Under the pieces are notes generated by a model. That model had not been told where the DNA came from and made no database searches. It saw only the letters and a program-made list of their open reading frames with translations. The position numbers and the translations under genes are program-made. From Psychroflexus planctonicus (GTDB lineage Bacteria > Bacteroidota > Bacteroidia > Flavobacteriales > Flavobacteriaceae): a DNA stretch of 64,000 nucleotides. The stretch lies in the NCBI RefSeq assembly GCF_014640195.1, contig NZ_BMGM01000009.1:99356-163355 (forward strand), read 5' to 3'. Below, one piece after another: positions 26,153 to 35,800 of this stretch (position 1 is the first letter of the stretch; each line of letters starts with the position of its first letter).

Positions 26153-26995
26153 ATGAATTATCCTATCAATAGTTATAATTATGTTTCCAATTTCAGGAAA
26201 TTGCTTAGTTGTAAATTAAAACACACTTACTATAATGATAATGTACTTAAAAATGTTGTTGTAAAACCAGATTTAGAAACACAGGAGTTACTCGATAATT
26301 TCAATATATTATTTAGACTTACAAATGACGGTTTTGTATTATTATCAAAAGTAGATAACAGGTTTGCATCAAAAAATTATGAAGGTGCAATCCGTTTGAA
26401 GTTTATTTTTGAAGTTAAAAATAATTATTTCATTAACATTACAGACTTGCCTTTTTCTAGCAATCAAAAATTATGTTTTTTTAATGAACAAGACCTTAGC
26501 GATGAAAAACTTCAGTTAAGCAATCCAGTAGATGAAAACGATTCATTTAGTTATGATAACAACGGTATTAATGGCGAAATAAACCTTAAAATAAATACCA
26601 AGAATCAATTTTTTGGAAATGAGGAAGCCTTAGAAAACAAACAACAACTTAACTTTTCAATTTTATTTAATTCAAGAGAGGTAAAATTAAGATACAATTT
26701 TTACTCACTTAAAGAAAATAACGTTTTTAAAAATTATTATTTAACTGATGAAAACAACACTATAAAGATTAAGGATTTTAAACAGAGATTTTTAGCAAGT
26801 GGAACAAAAGCCCACTTCGTTATACTGGAAGAGAAAATAGTTGTATCCGAGTTATATTCAAATAAAATGTATTTAAAAAAAGAAGATGACATTCTATCAT
26901 ATTTCTCCCTCTTTCTACCTCACCCAAAGCCCAGTAATATAAGTTATGACAGGAATATTGATTATTTCATTAACGATATTTATGTTAAAATTTAA
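26153..26995 (+). CDS. unknown protein next to the cap gene, 280 aa
   Basis: A soluble, Asn/Lys-rich, beta-strand-rich protein with no signal or membrane segment. Its N-terminus reads INSYNYVSNFRKLLSC and the middle contains VLLSKVDNRF and LKFIFEVKNNYFINI, with regular strand spacing. I do not recognise it. Its place between the cap (DUF4255) and sheath genes, with an 11-base gap on the cap side, fits an extra cap or collar component such as the cap adaptor described in other Bacteroidota systems. That is inference by position. Confidence 0.55.
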   Translation: MNYPINSYNYVSNFRKLLSCKLKHTYYNDNVLKNVVVKPDLETQELLDNFNILFRLTNDGFVLLSKVDNRFASKNYEGAIRLKFIFEVKNNYFINITDLPFSSNQKLCFFNEQDLSDEKLQLSNPVDENDSFSYDNNGINGEINLKINTKNQFFGNEEALENKQQLNFSILFNSREVKLRYNFYSLKENNVFKNYYLTDENNTIKIKDFKQRFLASGTKAHFVILEEKIVVSELYSNKMYLKKEDDILSYFSLFLPHPKPSNISYDRNIDYFINDIYVKI

Positions 26996-27012
26996 TTTTT
27001 TTTAGAATTAAT

Positions 27013-27043
27013 TTTGATGGTATAAAAATAAGGTATAGTTTTA
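27013..27043 (+). promoter_or_regulatory. putative promoter ahead of the sheath and tube genes
   Basis: TTTG at 27013-27016 and TAGTTTTA at 27036-27043 are 19 bases apart, fitting the Bacteroidota -33/-7 pattern with one mismatch in the -7 box. An internal promoter here, with a terminator after the first tube gene, would raise the output of sheath and tube, the two most abundant particle proteins. Confidence 0.4.
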
Positions 27044-27071
27044 TACGAAATTTAATTTAATATATTTAAAT

Positions 27072-28574
27072 ATGGCAACTACCTTAGCAACACCAGGTGT
27101 TTACATTGAAGAAAAAAGTTCATTTGGTTCATCTGTTGTTCCTGTACAAACCGCTGTACCTGCGTTTGTAGGTTATACCGAAAAAGCAAGTAGAGGTTCA
27201 AAATCCTTGATTAATAAACCTGTTAAAATATCATCTTTTGGCCAATTCCTTGAGCTTTTTGGTGGTGCTCCAAAAACTAAATTTAACATAGAAGTTAATG
27301 AAGATTCTGCTTTAGGATTTGATTTAAGTTATGTTGATGGATCACGATTTATGCTTTACAACTCTATTAAACTATTCTACGCAAATAGTGGTGGTGATTG
27401 TTATGTAGTTTCGGTAGGTGACTATTCTGAAAAAGTTAAAGCATCTAAACTTAATGATCCGTCAGGAGGAGGTTTGGTAAGTCTGGAAAAATATCTAGAA
27501 CCAACCTTGTTACTTATTCCTGATGCAATTTTATTATCCAAATCAGCATGTTATTCACTACAAGCTGCAATGTTAACGCATTGTGGTTATAAAATGAAAA
27601 ACAGGTTTGCTATTTTGGATGTTTACAACGGTGATCAAGAACGTACTTTTGATGAAAAAGATGTAGTTGATAACTTTAGAGAAGGTGTTGGCTCAAATTT
27701 TTTACAATGGGGAGCAGCATATTATCCTTACTTAAATACAACCATTGTTAATCCTTCAGATTTAGATTATACATTAATAGAAAATCTAGATCAATTGGTT
27801 GAAATTTTAACTGCTGATGTTGATGCTAGTTTAGAAGCGGGTACTATATCTGAAGCTAGAGCAGAAGGCATCAAACTTGAAATTAATAAAATTTTAGAAA
27901 CCACTGATAAAGACTTAATTAATTCATTACAATCTACATTATCTATTGTTTGTCCTAAATTAAATTCTATTCTTGAAGAAGTGGGTGACATGATTAACTT
28001 GATGCCACCTAGCCCTGCAATGGCAGGAGCTTACACAATGTGTGATAATAGTTCAAGTGTTGCCAAATCTCCTGCTAATATTAGTTTAGGTTCTGTTATC
28101 TCACCTTCGATTGATATAAATAACGACAATCAAGAAGAAATGAATTTGCCATTAAACGGAAAAGCGATTAACGCTGTACGTAGTTTTGCTGGCAAAGGAG
28201 TTCTTGTATGGGGTGCTAGGACATTAGATGGTAATTCTAAGGACTACAGATATATCAGTGTTAGACGAACAATGACTTTCTTAGAGCAAAGTATAAAGTT
28301 TGCGGCTGAAGCTTTTGTTTTTTCGCCAAACAATTCAACAACATGGTCTACTTTAAAAGCTACAGTTATTAACTTTCTGAATAATCAGTGGCAATCAGGA
28401 TTATTGGCTGGATCGTCGCCAGAAGAAGCTTTTAATGTATCTATAGGTTTGGGCAACACTATGACACCAAACGATGTTCTAGATGGTGTATTAAAAATGA
28501 ATATAAAGGTTGCAATTACAAGACCAGCAGAATTTATTGTAATTACATTCGAACAACAACAACAGAAATCTTAA
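27072..28574 (+). CDS. contractile tail sheath protein (Afp2/3-like)
   Basis: The 500-residue protein begins LATPGVYIEEKSSFGSSVVP and AVPAFVGYTEKA, the universal start of phage-type sheath proteins, and ends with the conserved C-terminal domain containing RSFAGKGVLVWGARTL, YRYISVRRTMTFLEQSI and a strand near the end (VAITRPAEFIVITFEQQ). Sheath subunits form the helical cylinder that contracts to drive the tube out. There is only one sheath gene here, where Afp and Pvc clusters have three. It is followed after 22 bases by the tube gene. Confidence 0.95.
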   Translation: MATTLATPGVYIEEKSSFGSSVVPVQTAVPAFVGYTEKASRGSKSLINKPVKISSFGQFLELFGGAPKTKFNIEVNEDSALGFDLSYVDGSRFMLYNSIKLFYANSGGDCYVVSVGDYSEKVKASKLNDPSGGGLVSLEKYLEPTLLLIPDAILLSKSACYSLQAAMLTHCGYKMKNRFAILDVYNGDQERTFDEKDVVDNFREGVGSNFLQWGAAYYPYLNTTIVNPSDLDYTLIENLDQLVEILTADVDASLEAGTISEARAEGIKLEINKILETTDKDLINSLQSTLSIVCPKLNSILEEVGDMINLMPPSPAMAGAYTMCDNSSSVAKSPANISLGSVISPSIDINNDNQEEMNLPLNGKAINAVRSFAGKGVLVWGARTLDGNSKDYRYISVRRTMTFLEQSIKFAAEAFVFSPNNSTTWSTLKATVINFLNNQWQSGLLAGSSPEEAFNVSIGLGNTMTPNDVLDGVLKMNIKVAITRPAEFIVITFEQQQQKS

Positions 28575-28596
28575 AATAATTTAAAAAAATAATATT

Positions 28597-29064
28597 ATGG
28601 CACTACCAGTAGCAGGCTCAGGAGATGTTCAAGATCAGTTTTGGCCTTTACCAAAATTCTACTTTTCAGTTGATATTGGAGACTTCCAAGACTTACCATT
28701 CCAAGAAGTTAGTGGTTTGGATGTTGAAACTGAAGTTATAGAATATAGACATGGAAATAGTCCAAATCATGGTACAATAAAAATGCCTGGATTAATGAAG
28801 TATGGAGATGTTACTTTGAAAAAGGGAGTTTTCGCAGATGACAATCAGTTTTTTGATTGGATATCTCAAATTAATTTAAACACCTATACTAGGTTAACAG
28901 TTGTAATAAGGCTGTTAGATGAAACAGCAACAGAAAGAATGACATGGACTTTAACCAATGCATTCCCACAGAAAGTTACACCTACTGATATGAATTCTCA
29001 ATCTTCAGAAGCTGGAATAGAAACAATAGTTTTTTCACATGAAGGTATGGTTCAGTCTGTATAA
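28597..29064 (+). CDS. inner tube protein (Afp1-like, gp19 family)
   Basis: The 155-residue protein reads WPLPKFYFSVDIG, then FQEVSGLDVETEVIEYRHG, IKMPGLMKYGDVTLKKGVF and WTLTNAFPQKVTPTDMNSQ, the pattern of the phage-tail-region (gp19/Hcp-fold) family. It forms the inner tube inside the sheath, through which payloads travel. A hairpin terminator follows 25 bases after the stop. Confidence 0.93.
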   Translation: MALPVAGSGDVQDQFWPLPKFYFSVDIGDFQDLPFQEVSGLDVETEVIEYRHGNSPNHGTIKMPGLMKYGDVTLKKGVFADDNQFFDWISQINLNTYTRLTVVIRLLDETATERMTWTLTNAFPQKVTPTDMNSQSSEAGIETIVFSHEGMVQSV

Positions 29065-29089
29065 ATTATATATTTTATTCATTAAAATT

Positions 29090-29116
29090 AGGCGTGATAT
29101 TTCATGCCTTTTTTTT
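29090..29116 (+). terminator. hairpin with T-run after the first tube gene
   Basis: AGGCGTG and CATGCCT (one G-T pair) form a 7-bp stem around a six-base loop, followed by eight T residues. It sits within the operon between the two tube genes. It probably acts as a partial terminator that keeps later baseplate genes at lower expression than sheath and tube. Confidence 0.7.
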
Positions 29117-29165
29117 ATGTGTATCCAACTTAAATATATAAGTTTTTCATTTAAATAATTTGAAA

Positions 29166-29675
29166 ATGAAACTAGATAAAGGGGATTATCCTGTATTAGG
29201 GTTTAATTTTAAAGTTACTTCAACAATTGCTATGGGAGTTAATAATCCTACATCCAATAAAAAAAGTAGCACTTTAGGACCAGATGAGTCATTTTTTCAA
29301 TCTATATCAGGGATTTCTGCTTCCGTTGGTGGTTCAGAAATTTATAATTCTGGTATAAACAATAGACAATTTAAATTACCTACTTCTACAACTTATCAGG
29401 ATCTTAAGCTTACTAGAGGAATCGTAAAAAAATCATCATCATTAGGTGACTGGTGTAGAAATTTTCTAATAAAAGATTCATCTACATATCAAATTGAGCG
29501 GAGAACATTAAATGTAATGTTATTAGATAGAAGTAGAAAGGATATTTTATCAACTTGGTCTTTTTTTAATTGTTATCCTAGAGAAATAGATATTGGAGCA
29601 TTTAATGCAGATAAGTCTGAAATAGCTATTGAAAGTTTAACTTTAACTTATTCTCATTTTAGTCAAGATATTTAG
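29166..29675 (+). CDS. second tube-type protein (Afp5-like tube initiator)
   Basis: About 169 residues with the gp19-like pattern: YPVLGFNFKVTST, FQSISGISASVGGSEIYNSG, LPTSTTYQDLKLTRGIV and VMLLDRSRKDILSTWSFFNCYP. In related clusters a second tube paralogue (Afp5/Pvc5) joins the tube to the spike hub. ATG 29166 is preferred over a TTG two codons upstream. A gap of about 100 bases with a terminator separates it from the first tube gene. Confidence 0.85.
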   Translation: MKLDKGDYPVLGFNFKVTSTIAMGVNNPTSNKKSSTLGPDESFFQSISGISASVGGSEIYNSGINNRQFKLPTSTTYQDLKLTRGIVKKSSSLGDWCRNFLIKDSSTYQIERRTLNVMLLDRSRKDILSTWSFFNCYPREIDIGAFNADKSEIAIESLTLTYSHFSQDI

Positions 29676-29702
29676 TTGGTAGATTTAAATTATAGCAAAA
29701 TT

Positions 29703-29909
29703 ATGGCAATAGAGATTAAAGAATTAGTTATCCAGGGTAAAATGAAGGATGATTCTAATCAACATCAAAGTTTTAATCACGATACTGTTCAAGAAGTCAA
29801 TAATCAGCTAGTTTCAAACAACTACTTAACAAACTTAGAAAGGCAAGAGTTAATAGATGAATGTGTTGCAGTAGTTTTGAAGGAACTTGAAAACGTGTTA
29901 AAACATTAG
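29703..29909 (+). CDS. DUF5908 small protein (Afp6 position)
   Basis: The 68-residue reading from ATG 29703 starts MAIEIKELVIQGKM, the conserved opening of DUF5908 proteins that are found in eCIS clusters between tube and hub genes. The longer frame from 29676 begins with a non-conserved leader. The function is unknown; the position matches the small Afp6/Pvc6 gene. It is acidic and probably helical at the C-terminus. Confidence 0.75.
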   Translation: MAIEIKELVIQGKMKDDSNQHQSFNHDTVQEVNNQLVSNNYLTNLERQELIDECVAVVLKELENVLKH

Positions 29910-29910
29910 C

Positions 29911-30612
29911 ATGAATAAAAATACAAATAATACTGCCTTAGTCATATCAGGTTATAAGTATAAAGATTTATCAAAGGCCCCTGAACTTGTTGGAAGCTAC
30001 AAACTTCAAATTAACCCAGCAGATTTAAGTTTTACCGTCGGCTCAAAAGAACAATCAAGTGATCAAACATCAGATGCTATAGGTTCCCTAATAAGTAGTA
30101 AAGCACCTGCAAAACTTCAAAAAAGTTTAGATTTAAACTTTATAATTGATAATACAGGGGCATTACCAAATTCTCCAACTGGTATAGATTCATCTAGTAA
30201 GACTTTAGCAGATTCTATTAAAGCTTTAGAAGGAATCACTGTTAAGCCCTTAGCATCAACCCACAGACCTCCTTTTGTAAGAGTGACATGGGGATTTGGC
30301 TCCATATCTATTTTTGGTGAAGTTATTTCATTCAATTATGAATATACTTTTTTTGATGCTTATGGAGTGCCTTTAAGAGCGAACGTTAAAATGACTATTA
30401 AAGACTTTGATTCAGATGGAACAAACAAATTATTTCAAAGTCCAGATATTACAAAAATGCCAATTGTGAGGAAAGGTGACAACATAGTAAATATCTCAGA
30501 ATCTTATTATGACGACAAGAAGTATTTTATTAAGTTAGCAGAGTTTAATAATCTTAATTCTTTAAGGGCATTAAAGAGTGGGAAACAAATTCAAATACCA
30601 CCAATTCGATAA
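29911..30612 (+). CDS. CIS tube/baseplate-hub protein with C-terminal LysM (Afp7-like)
   Basis: Residues 20-175 carry the CIS_tube pattern (GSYKLQINPADLSFTVGSKEQ, RPPFVRVTWGFGSISIFGEVIS, NYEYTFFDAYGVPLRANVKM). The last ~50 residues are a LysM motif (RKGDNIVNISESYYDDKKYF, LAEFNNLNSLRALKSGKQIQIP). In Afp/Pvc, this protein links the tube to the spike and the LysM may orient the baseplate. It follows the DUF5908 gene by one base and precedes the spike gene by 11 bases. Confidence 0.9.
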   Translation: MNKNTNNTALVISGYKYKDLSKAPELVGSYKLQINPADLSFTVGSKEQSSDQTSDAIGSLISSKAPAKLQKSLDLNFIIDNTGALPNSPTGIDSSSKTLADSIKALEGITVKPLASTHRPPFVRVTWGFGSISIFGEVISFNYEYTFFDAYGVPLRANVKMTIKDFDSDGTNKLFQSPDITKMPIVRKGDNIVNISESYYDDKKYFIKLAEFNNLNSLRALKSGKQIQIPPIR

Positions 30613-30623
30613 TAAGATTTAAT

Positions 30624-32441
30624 ATGCCATTAGACAATAGTAGTAGTCAACCAAAAGATACTGTCAATGAACCAATCTCATTTGATATCATTGTTAATGG
30701 GAAATCGATTATTTCTAAATTTAATGTCATAAAAATCGGCGTAGAGAAATCTGTAAATAAGCTTAGTAAAGCAACCATAAATATCGCAGGTGGAAATTCA
30801 TACTTAAATACATTTGAAGAAAGTGAAAATAAAGATTTTATACCCGGAACATCAGTTGAAATTTTATTAGGCTATAAGCAGGATAACAAGTTAGCTTTTA
30901 AGGGCATAATAGAAAATCATAATATCTCACTAAAAAAAGGGTATTCAAAAAAACCATGGTGTAGTCTTTTGGTTTTAGATTGCGTTGATAAAGCTATTAA
31001 ATTAAAAAATAGTTATACATCAGATCTATATAAAGATAAAAAAGAGAGTGAAATTATAACTTCTTTACTAAGCAAAGTGTCTGGAATAAAATTTAAAGTA
31101 AAAGCTACAAATTTCAAACATCCCTTTTTCCCAAAGTATAACACAACAGATTGGGATTTTATATTGGATAGAGCTAAACAAAATGGCTGTGTAGTTTTAA
31201 ATTCTGATAATAAAATAGATGTAATTGAACCCAAATCAAATAAATCCAAATCGGTTTTAACCATCAAGAATGGAGAATCTACAATTAGCTTTGATGCTCA
31301 AATCAATTCTTCTAGCCAGTTAAGTTCTTTAAAACTTAACTCATGGGACTTTTTCTCTGGTGAAACTAAAAAGGCATCTGCAGTTGAGCCTAAATTAGAT
31401 ACAAATGATACTTTATCTGCTAAAAAAATTAGCAAAGAAACTAGTCCATCTTCTGTAGAAATAAATATTCCACAATATACAGATACAACAGAATTAAAAA
31501 TTTATGCCGATTCCTTTATCAAAAGTTCAAGATTAAATAGACTTACAGGCACGGCTAAATTTAAGGGTGTTCCAGACCTAAAATTGGGCGAGATAGTAAC
31601 TCTTGATGGCTTTGGTAGTAACTTTGACGGGAAAATTTATATAACAGGAATATCGCACCAAATAGAAGGAGGCTTATTTACAACCAGTCTTTCCTTTGGT
31701 TTAAAAAATTCCTATTTTAAGTCGAGTAGTTTTGATAAATCAAAACTTGTAGAACCGATTCATGGGGTTTATATCGGCACAGTTAAAAAAAATCATTCAG
31801 ACCCTTTAAATCAAGGGCGTATACAAATATTAATACCTGCTTTTAAAAAAACCGGAGACGGTTTATGGGCCCAGCTTTCTCATTTTTATACCAATACAAA
31901 AGCAGGATCTTTTTTTATACCAGAAGTTGGAACGCAGGTTATAGTTTCCTTTATAGCAAATGATCCACGTTATCCTGTTATACTAAATAGTTTATACACT
32001 AAAAAGAAAAGTCCTTATTCAACTATTAAAAAAGAAAATAATCTAAAAGCTATTTTGTCTAAGAGTAAGCTGAAGGTAGAGTTTGACGATGATGAAAAGA
32101 AAATTACTATATCTACTCCAAAAACGAATAGCATTGTAATTAGTGAAAAAACAAAAGATATAACTATTAAAGACCAAAACAAAAATAATATTAAGTTGTC
32201 TGAAAAAGGAATTACACTTAATAGCAATAAAGATATAAGCATTTCATCATCTGGAGAGGTTAGTATAACTGGCCAAAAGGGAATAATATTAAATGGAAAG
32301 TCAGGTGATGGTGTAAAAATAAGTGGAAGTAAAATAAATATAAGCGCTAAAACAAGTGCTTCTATTAAAGGCGGAAGTAAGGCAGAATTAAGTGCCTCTG
32401 GTCAAGTGAATATAAAAGGTGCTAAAGTTGGAATAAATTAA
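30624..32441 (+). CDS. VgrG-like central spike protein (Afp8-like)
   Basis: A gp27-like hub part (SFDIIVNGKSIISKF, VEILLGYKQDNKLAFKGII, YNTTDWDFILDRAKQNGCVV) is followed by the gp5/phage-baseplate-V OB domain at about residues 377-455 (IHGVYIGTVKKNHSDPLNQGR, IPEVGTQVIVSFIANDPRYP). A C-terminal Lys/Ser-rich beta-helix repeat (about 480-605) with regular I-x-I-S strands forms the needle. The trimeric spike pierces the target membrane and is capped by the PAAR-like protein. Confidence 0.92.
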   Translation: MPLDNSSSQPKDTVNEPISFDIIVNGKSIISKFNVIKIGVEKSVNKLSKATINIAGGNSYLNTFEESENKDFIPGTSVEILLGYKQDNKLAFKGIIENHNISLKKGYSKKPWCSLLVLDCVDKAIKLKNSYTSDLYKDKKESEIITSLLSKVSGIKFKVKATNFKHPFFPKYNTTDWDFILDRAKQNGCVVLNSDNKIDVIEPKSNKSKSVLTIKNGESTISFDAQINSSSQLSSLKLNSWDFFSGETKKASAVEPKLDTNDTLSAKKISKETSPSSVEINIPQYTDTTELKIYADSFIKSSRLNRLTGTAKFKGVPDLKLGEIVTLDGFGSNFDGKIYITGISHQIEGGLFTTSLSFGLKNSYFKSSSFDKSKLVEPIHGVYIGTVKKNHSDPLNQGRIQILIPAFKKTGDGLWAQLSHFYTNTKAGSFFIPEVGTQVIVSFIANDPRYPVILNSLYTKKKSPYSTIKKENNLKAILSKSKLKVEFDDDEKKITISTPKTNSIVISEKTKDITIKDQNKNNIKLSEKGITLNSNKDISISSSGEVSITGQKGIILNGKSGDGVKISGSKINISAKTSASIKGGSKAELSASGQVNIKGAKVGIN

Positions 32442-32445
32442 AATC

Positions 32446-32865
32446 ATGGAAAGTAATCAAGATAAATCGTTTTTAGGTCGTGGTTGGAGTTTTCCACCAA
32501 CATTTAGTAAGGAACGTGCTGATGTTGAGATGGTATCTAAAGACAAGGATATTAGGCAGAGTTTACATATTTTTTTTAATACTAAATATGGTGAACGTAT
32601 TATGCGATCTAATTATGGTTGCATAGTCCATGATTACATGTTTGAAAAATCAGACCTAGATGTAATTGAACGCCTTTCTTATGAACTAAAACAGACTATC
32701 TCTAATTATGAACCAAGAATTTTTGTACATGATGTTAGAGCGTCAAAATCAAATACGCAAGATGGCCTGATAAGCATTAATATCTCGTATGAAGTACACT
32801 CTACAAATGTTAGGGATAATATAGTTTTTCCATTTTATATGAATGAAGGTACTGAAATAAAATAA
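32446..32865 (+). CDS. GPW/gp25-family baseplate wedge protein (Afp9-like)
   Basis: The 139-residue protein has the gp25 pattern: FLGRGWSFPPTF, then DIRQSLHIFFNTKYGERIMRS with YGCIVHDYMFE and FVHDVRASKSN. The gp25 lysozyme-fold wedge protein joins baseplate to sheath and triggers contraction. Four bases after the spike gene and two bases before the baseplate J gene. Confidence 0.92.
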   Translation: MESNQDKSFLGRGWSFPPTFSKERADVEMVSKDKDIRQSLHIFFNTKYGERIMRSNYGCIVHDYMFEKSDLDVIERLSYELKQTISNYEPRIFVHDVRASKSNTQDGLISINISYEVHSTNVRDNIVFPFYMNEGTEIK

Positions 32866-32867
32866 TT

Positions 32868-35800
32868 TTGAATACACCTTATAAACATATTTTAAACCCT
32901 GAGAACTTACTTATTGAAGATAGAGACGTACTAGATCTCATTATCTTCATAAAAGAATATTCAAAGCTAATTTTATTTTACAACAAGGAAAACAAAGTAG
33001 ATGGCACTTGGTATGATTTACTTAGATCTGAAGAAACTTTTTTAATTGCGGAGATATCGAAGTTCAAAGTTTCAAACTACAGCGTTAAACGGCTTAATTT
33101 CATAAAAGATTACGATCAAGCTTTTGGTATAGAAGATAAAAAACATTCATTTCATAATTTTTTTGATTTATGTAAATCATTGTTTGAGAAAATTGACTTT
33201 TGGTACACAGAAGCGCTTAAAAATAACTTAACTCAAGCAAGTTCAATAATAGAAGTAGAACTCGAAATTTACATAAAAAACAAGTTGTCACCATTGCTTC
33301 AGGAGTTTATTGATTTAGCGACATTGTTTGGTAATAAAAATATTATAAATCGAGGGCAAATCGAAGGTTTTGATAAGTTTAATTCAATTTGGAATATAAC
33401 TTTACCAACACCTATACCTAGTAATCCTGAAAATGATATAGTTGATGAGACAGATTTGAATTTTGCATTAAAAAGGATAACACTAATATTTAACCCTACT
33501 TACGAAATAATTTACGATTTAGTTTTAAAATGTGAAGACCTGTATAAAATATCACTATATAATAACGATAATCACAAAGCTCATACAGGCTTAATTTTTG
33601 CATTTTTAGAACTATTTAAATATCCCGTTGCAGATTTAAATACATTTACAAAAAAGCATCTTGACTTTTATTTCAGAAATTTACTAAAGCTGAAACCACG
33701 TACGGCACAACCAAATAAAATTTATATATCGGTAGAAATAGATGAAAATTTAGATGGCATAAACATTAAAAAGGATACATTGCTAAATGTTGGTCAGAGA
33801 GAAAATGGTGAAGAAATTTTATTTCAGACTAACGTAGATTTTAAAGCAAACAACATTAACTTAGCACATATAAGCACATTTTACTTGAGTGAGAGCAAAT
33901 TTTTTGATCACCACTCTCGGTTTAATTTAATATCTGGCTTATATTCTAAAATCCATGCTTCAAATTCATCAGAAGTTGAAGACTTCAATAATAACGTCAG
34001 TACCTTTTCTTCTTTAGGCGAAGAACAACTTTTCTTAAGCTCTGAAGATCAGAATATGGATAAAGCTGAAATAGGCTTTTTAATTTCTAGTCCTGTTTTA
34101 AAACTCTCTAAAAGCAATAGAACGATAGACCTTGATCTAAAATTTACTGTTGATTCAATAAAAATTTTATCAGATTTGATTTTAGATATTTCTCATAACA
34201 AAGATGTTAGTGAAGTAGTGACTTTTAATGAGATATTTTCTAATGCCTTTATTATTCATTATACATCAATTGATTCTTGGACTCGGGTCGAGGGTTACAA
34301 GGTGACATTCCCTTTTGATTGGTCAACAGGTAAAATAACCCTAACTATGGAATTGAATAAGGCTTATCCGGCTATAGTAGCCTTAGATAACAATATTCAT
34401 GACCTAGACATTGATTCAAAACACCCTGTTCTAAAAGTAGAATTAAATCAAGAAAGCTTCTACAATCCATACTCTTTTTTAAACAGTATGGAACTTTCTA
34501 AAATCGACATTAATGTAAATGTTAAAAATCTTAAACAATTTAACTGCTTTGTTAATAAAGATAGAATTGATATTAATTCTGATTTTGAATTGTTTGGAGC
34601 TATTCCCAATGTGAAATCTAGCTTGATAATAGCTTCTGATGAATTATTTAATAAAAAGGTAAAATCTGTAGGTATAGAGTGGGATTACACAAACCTATCG
34701 GTAGTTAGACCGTCTTTTAAAGAATTTTATAAAGAGTATGACAGAAATATTGATTACAAAAGTTTCGTTACTAAGGTAGATGGATTGTCAGATTTTGAAT
34801 ATACAAACCATAATAATCAAGATTATAAATTTGAATTATTTAATACTGATGAAAATGGAAAACTCCTAGACAAGTTTAAAATTGAAGACTTGGATTTCCG
34901 TTCATTAAAGATTAAACCTAATTATAATTTAGAACTAGAAGCACTAGATGACTATTCTAACGATTTAGAGACAGGCTATCTGAAGTTTGAACTAGAGAAA
35001 CCATCTTTTGGCTTTGGTTTCGATATTTATGGTAAAGTCTTAAACGATATTACACAAAAGACAATTAACCAAAAACCTAAGAAAGGAAGTGTCGAAATTT
35101 TAAATTTCCCAAATGAACCATTTTCACCAAAAATTGCCAATTTAACATTAAGCTACAAGGCTAAAAGTACTCTTATTTTTAATCAGAGAAAATATTCTGA
35201 AAACGATTTTGATGAGCAAAATAGCTTTTATTTAATTTCACCCTTTGGTATCCAACCCATATTATCGAAATTTGGAATTAATGAAAACAACTTGGTTAAG
35301 AATTTTAAATATCAAGGCGAGCTCATATTGGGATTTGAAAATACAACTCAGCCACTAAACCTTAACCTTCTTTTTGAAATCTTAAAGAGTGATAATCCAA
35401 ACTACGAATTTAGCAGAAAAATTGACTGGTTTTATAGTACCGCAGAAGGTTGGAAAATGCTTACCAAAACAAACATCATTTATGACGATACATTAAATTT
35501 AATGAAAACAGGTGTGTTGTCTTTTAAAATACCTGAAGATATATCTAATAAAAGTAGGATTTATAATACTGATAAGCTTTTTATTAAAGCTTGTTCAAAA
35601 AGTAAATCTAATCACTTTAGTCTTATAAAATCAATTAGAACAAACTCAGTTTCTTTGACAGAAATAATAGATGAGCAAAATGTAAATAATTTGCCTAGTT
35701 ATTATCCACCATATTCAGTTCAAGGATTTAAAGAAGATATTGATGGTGTTATATCTGTAGACCAACACTTTGGCTCTGCAGAAGGTGAAAGTGGAGAATC

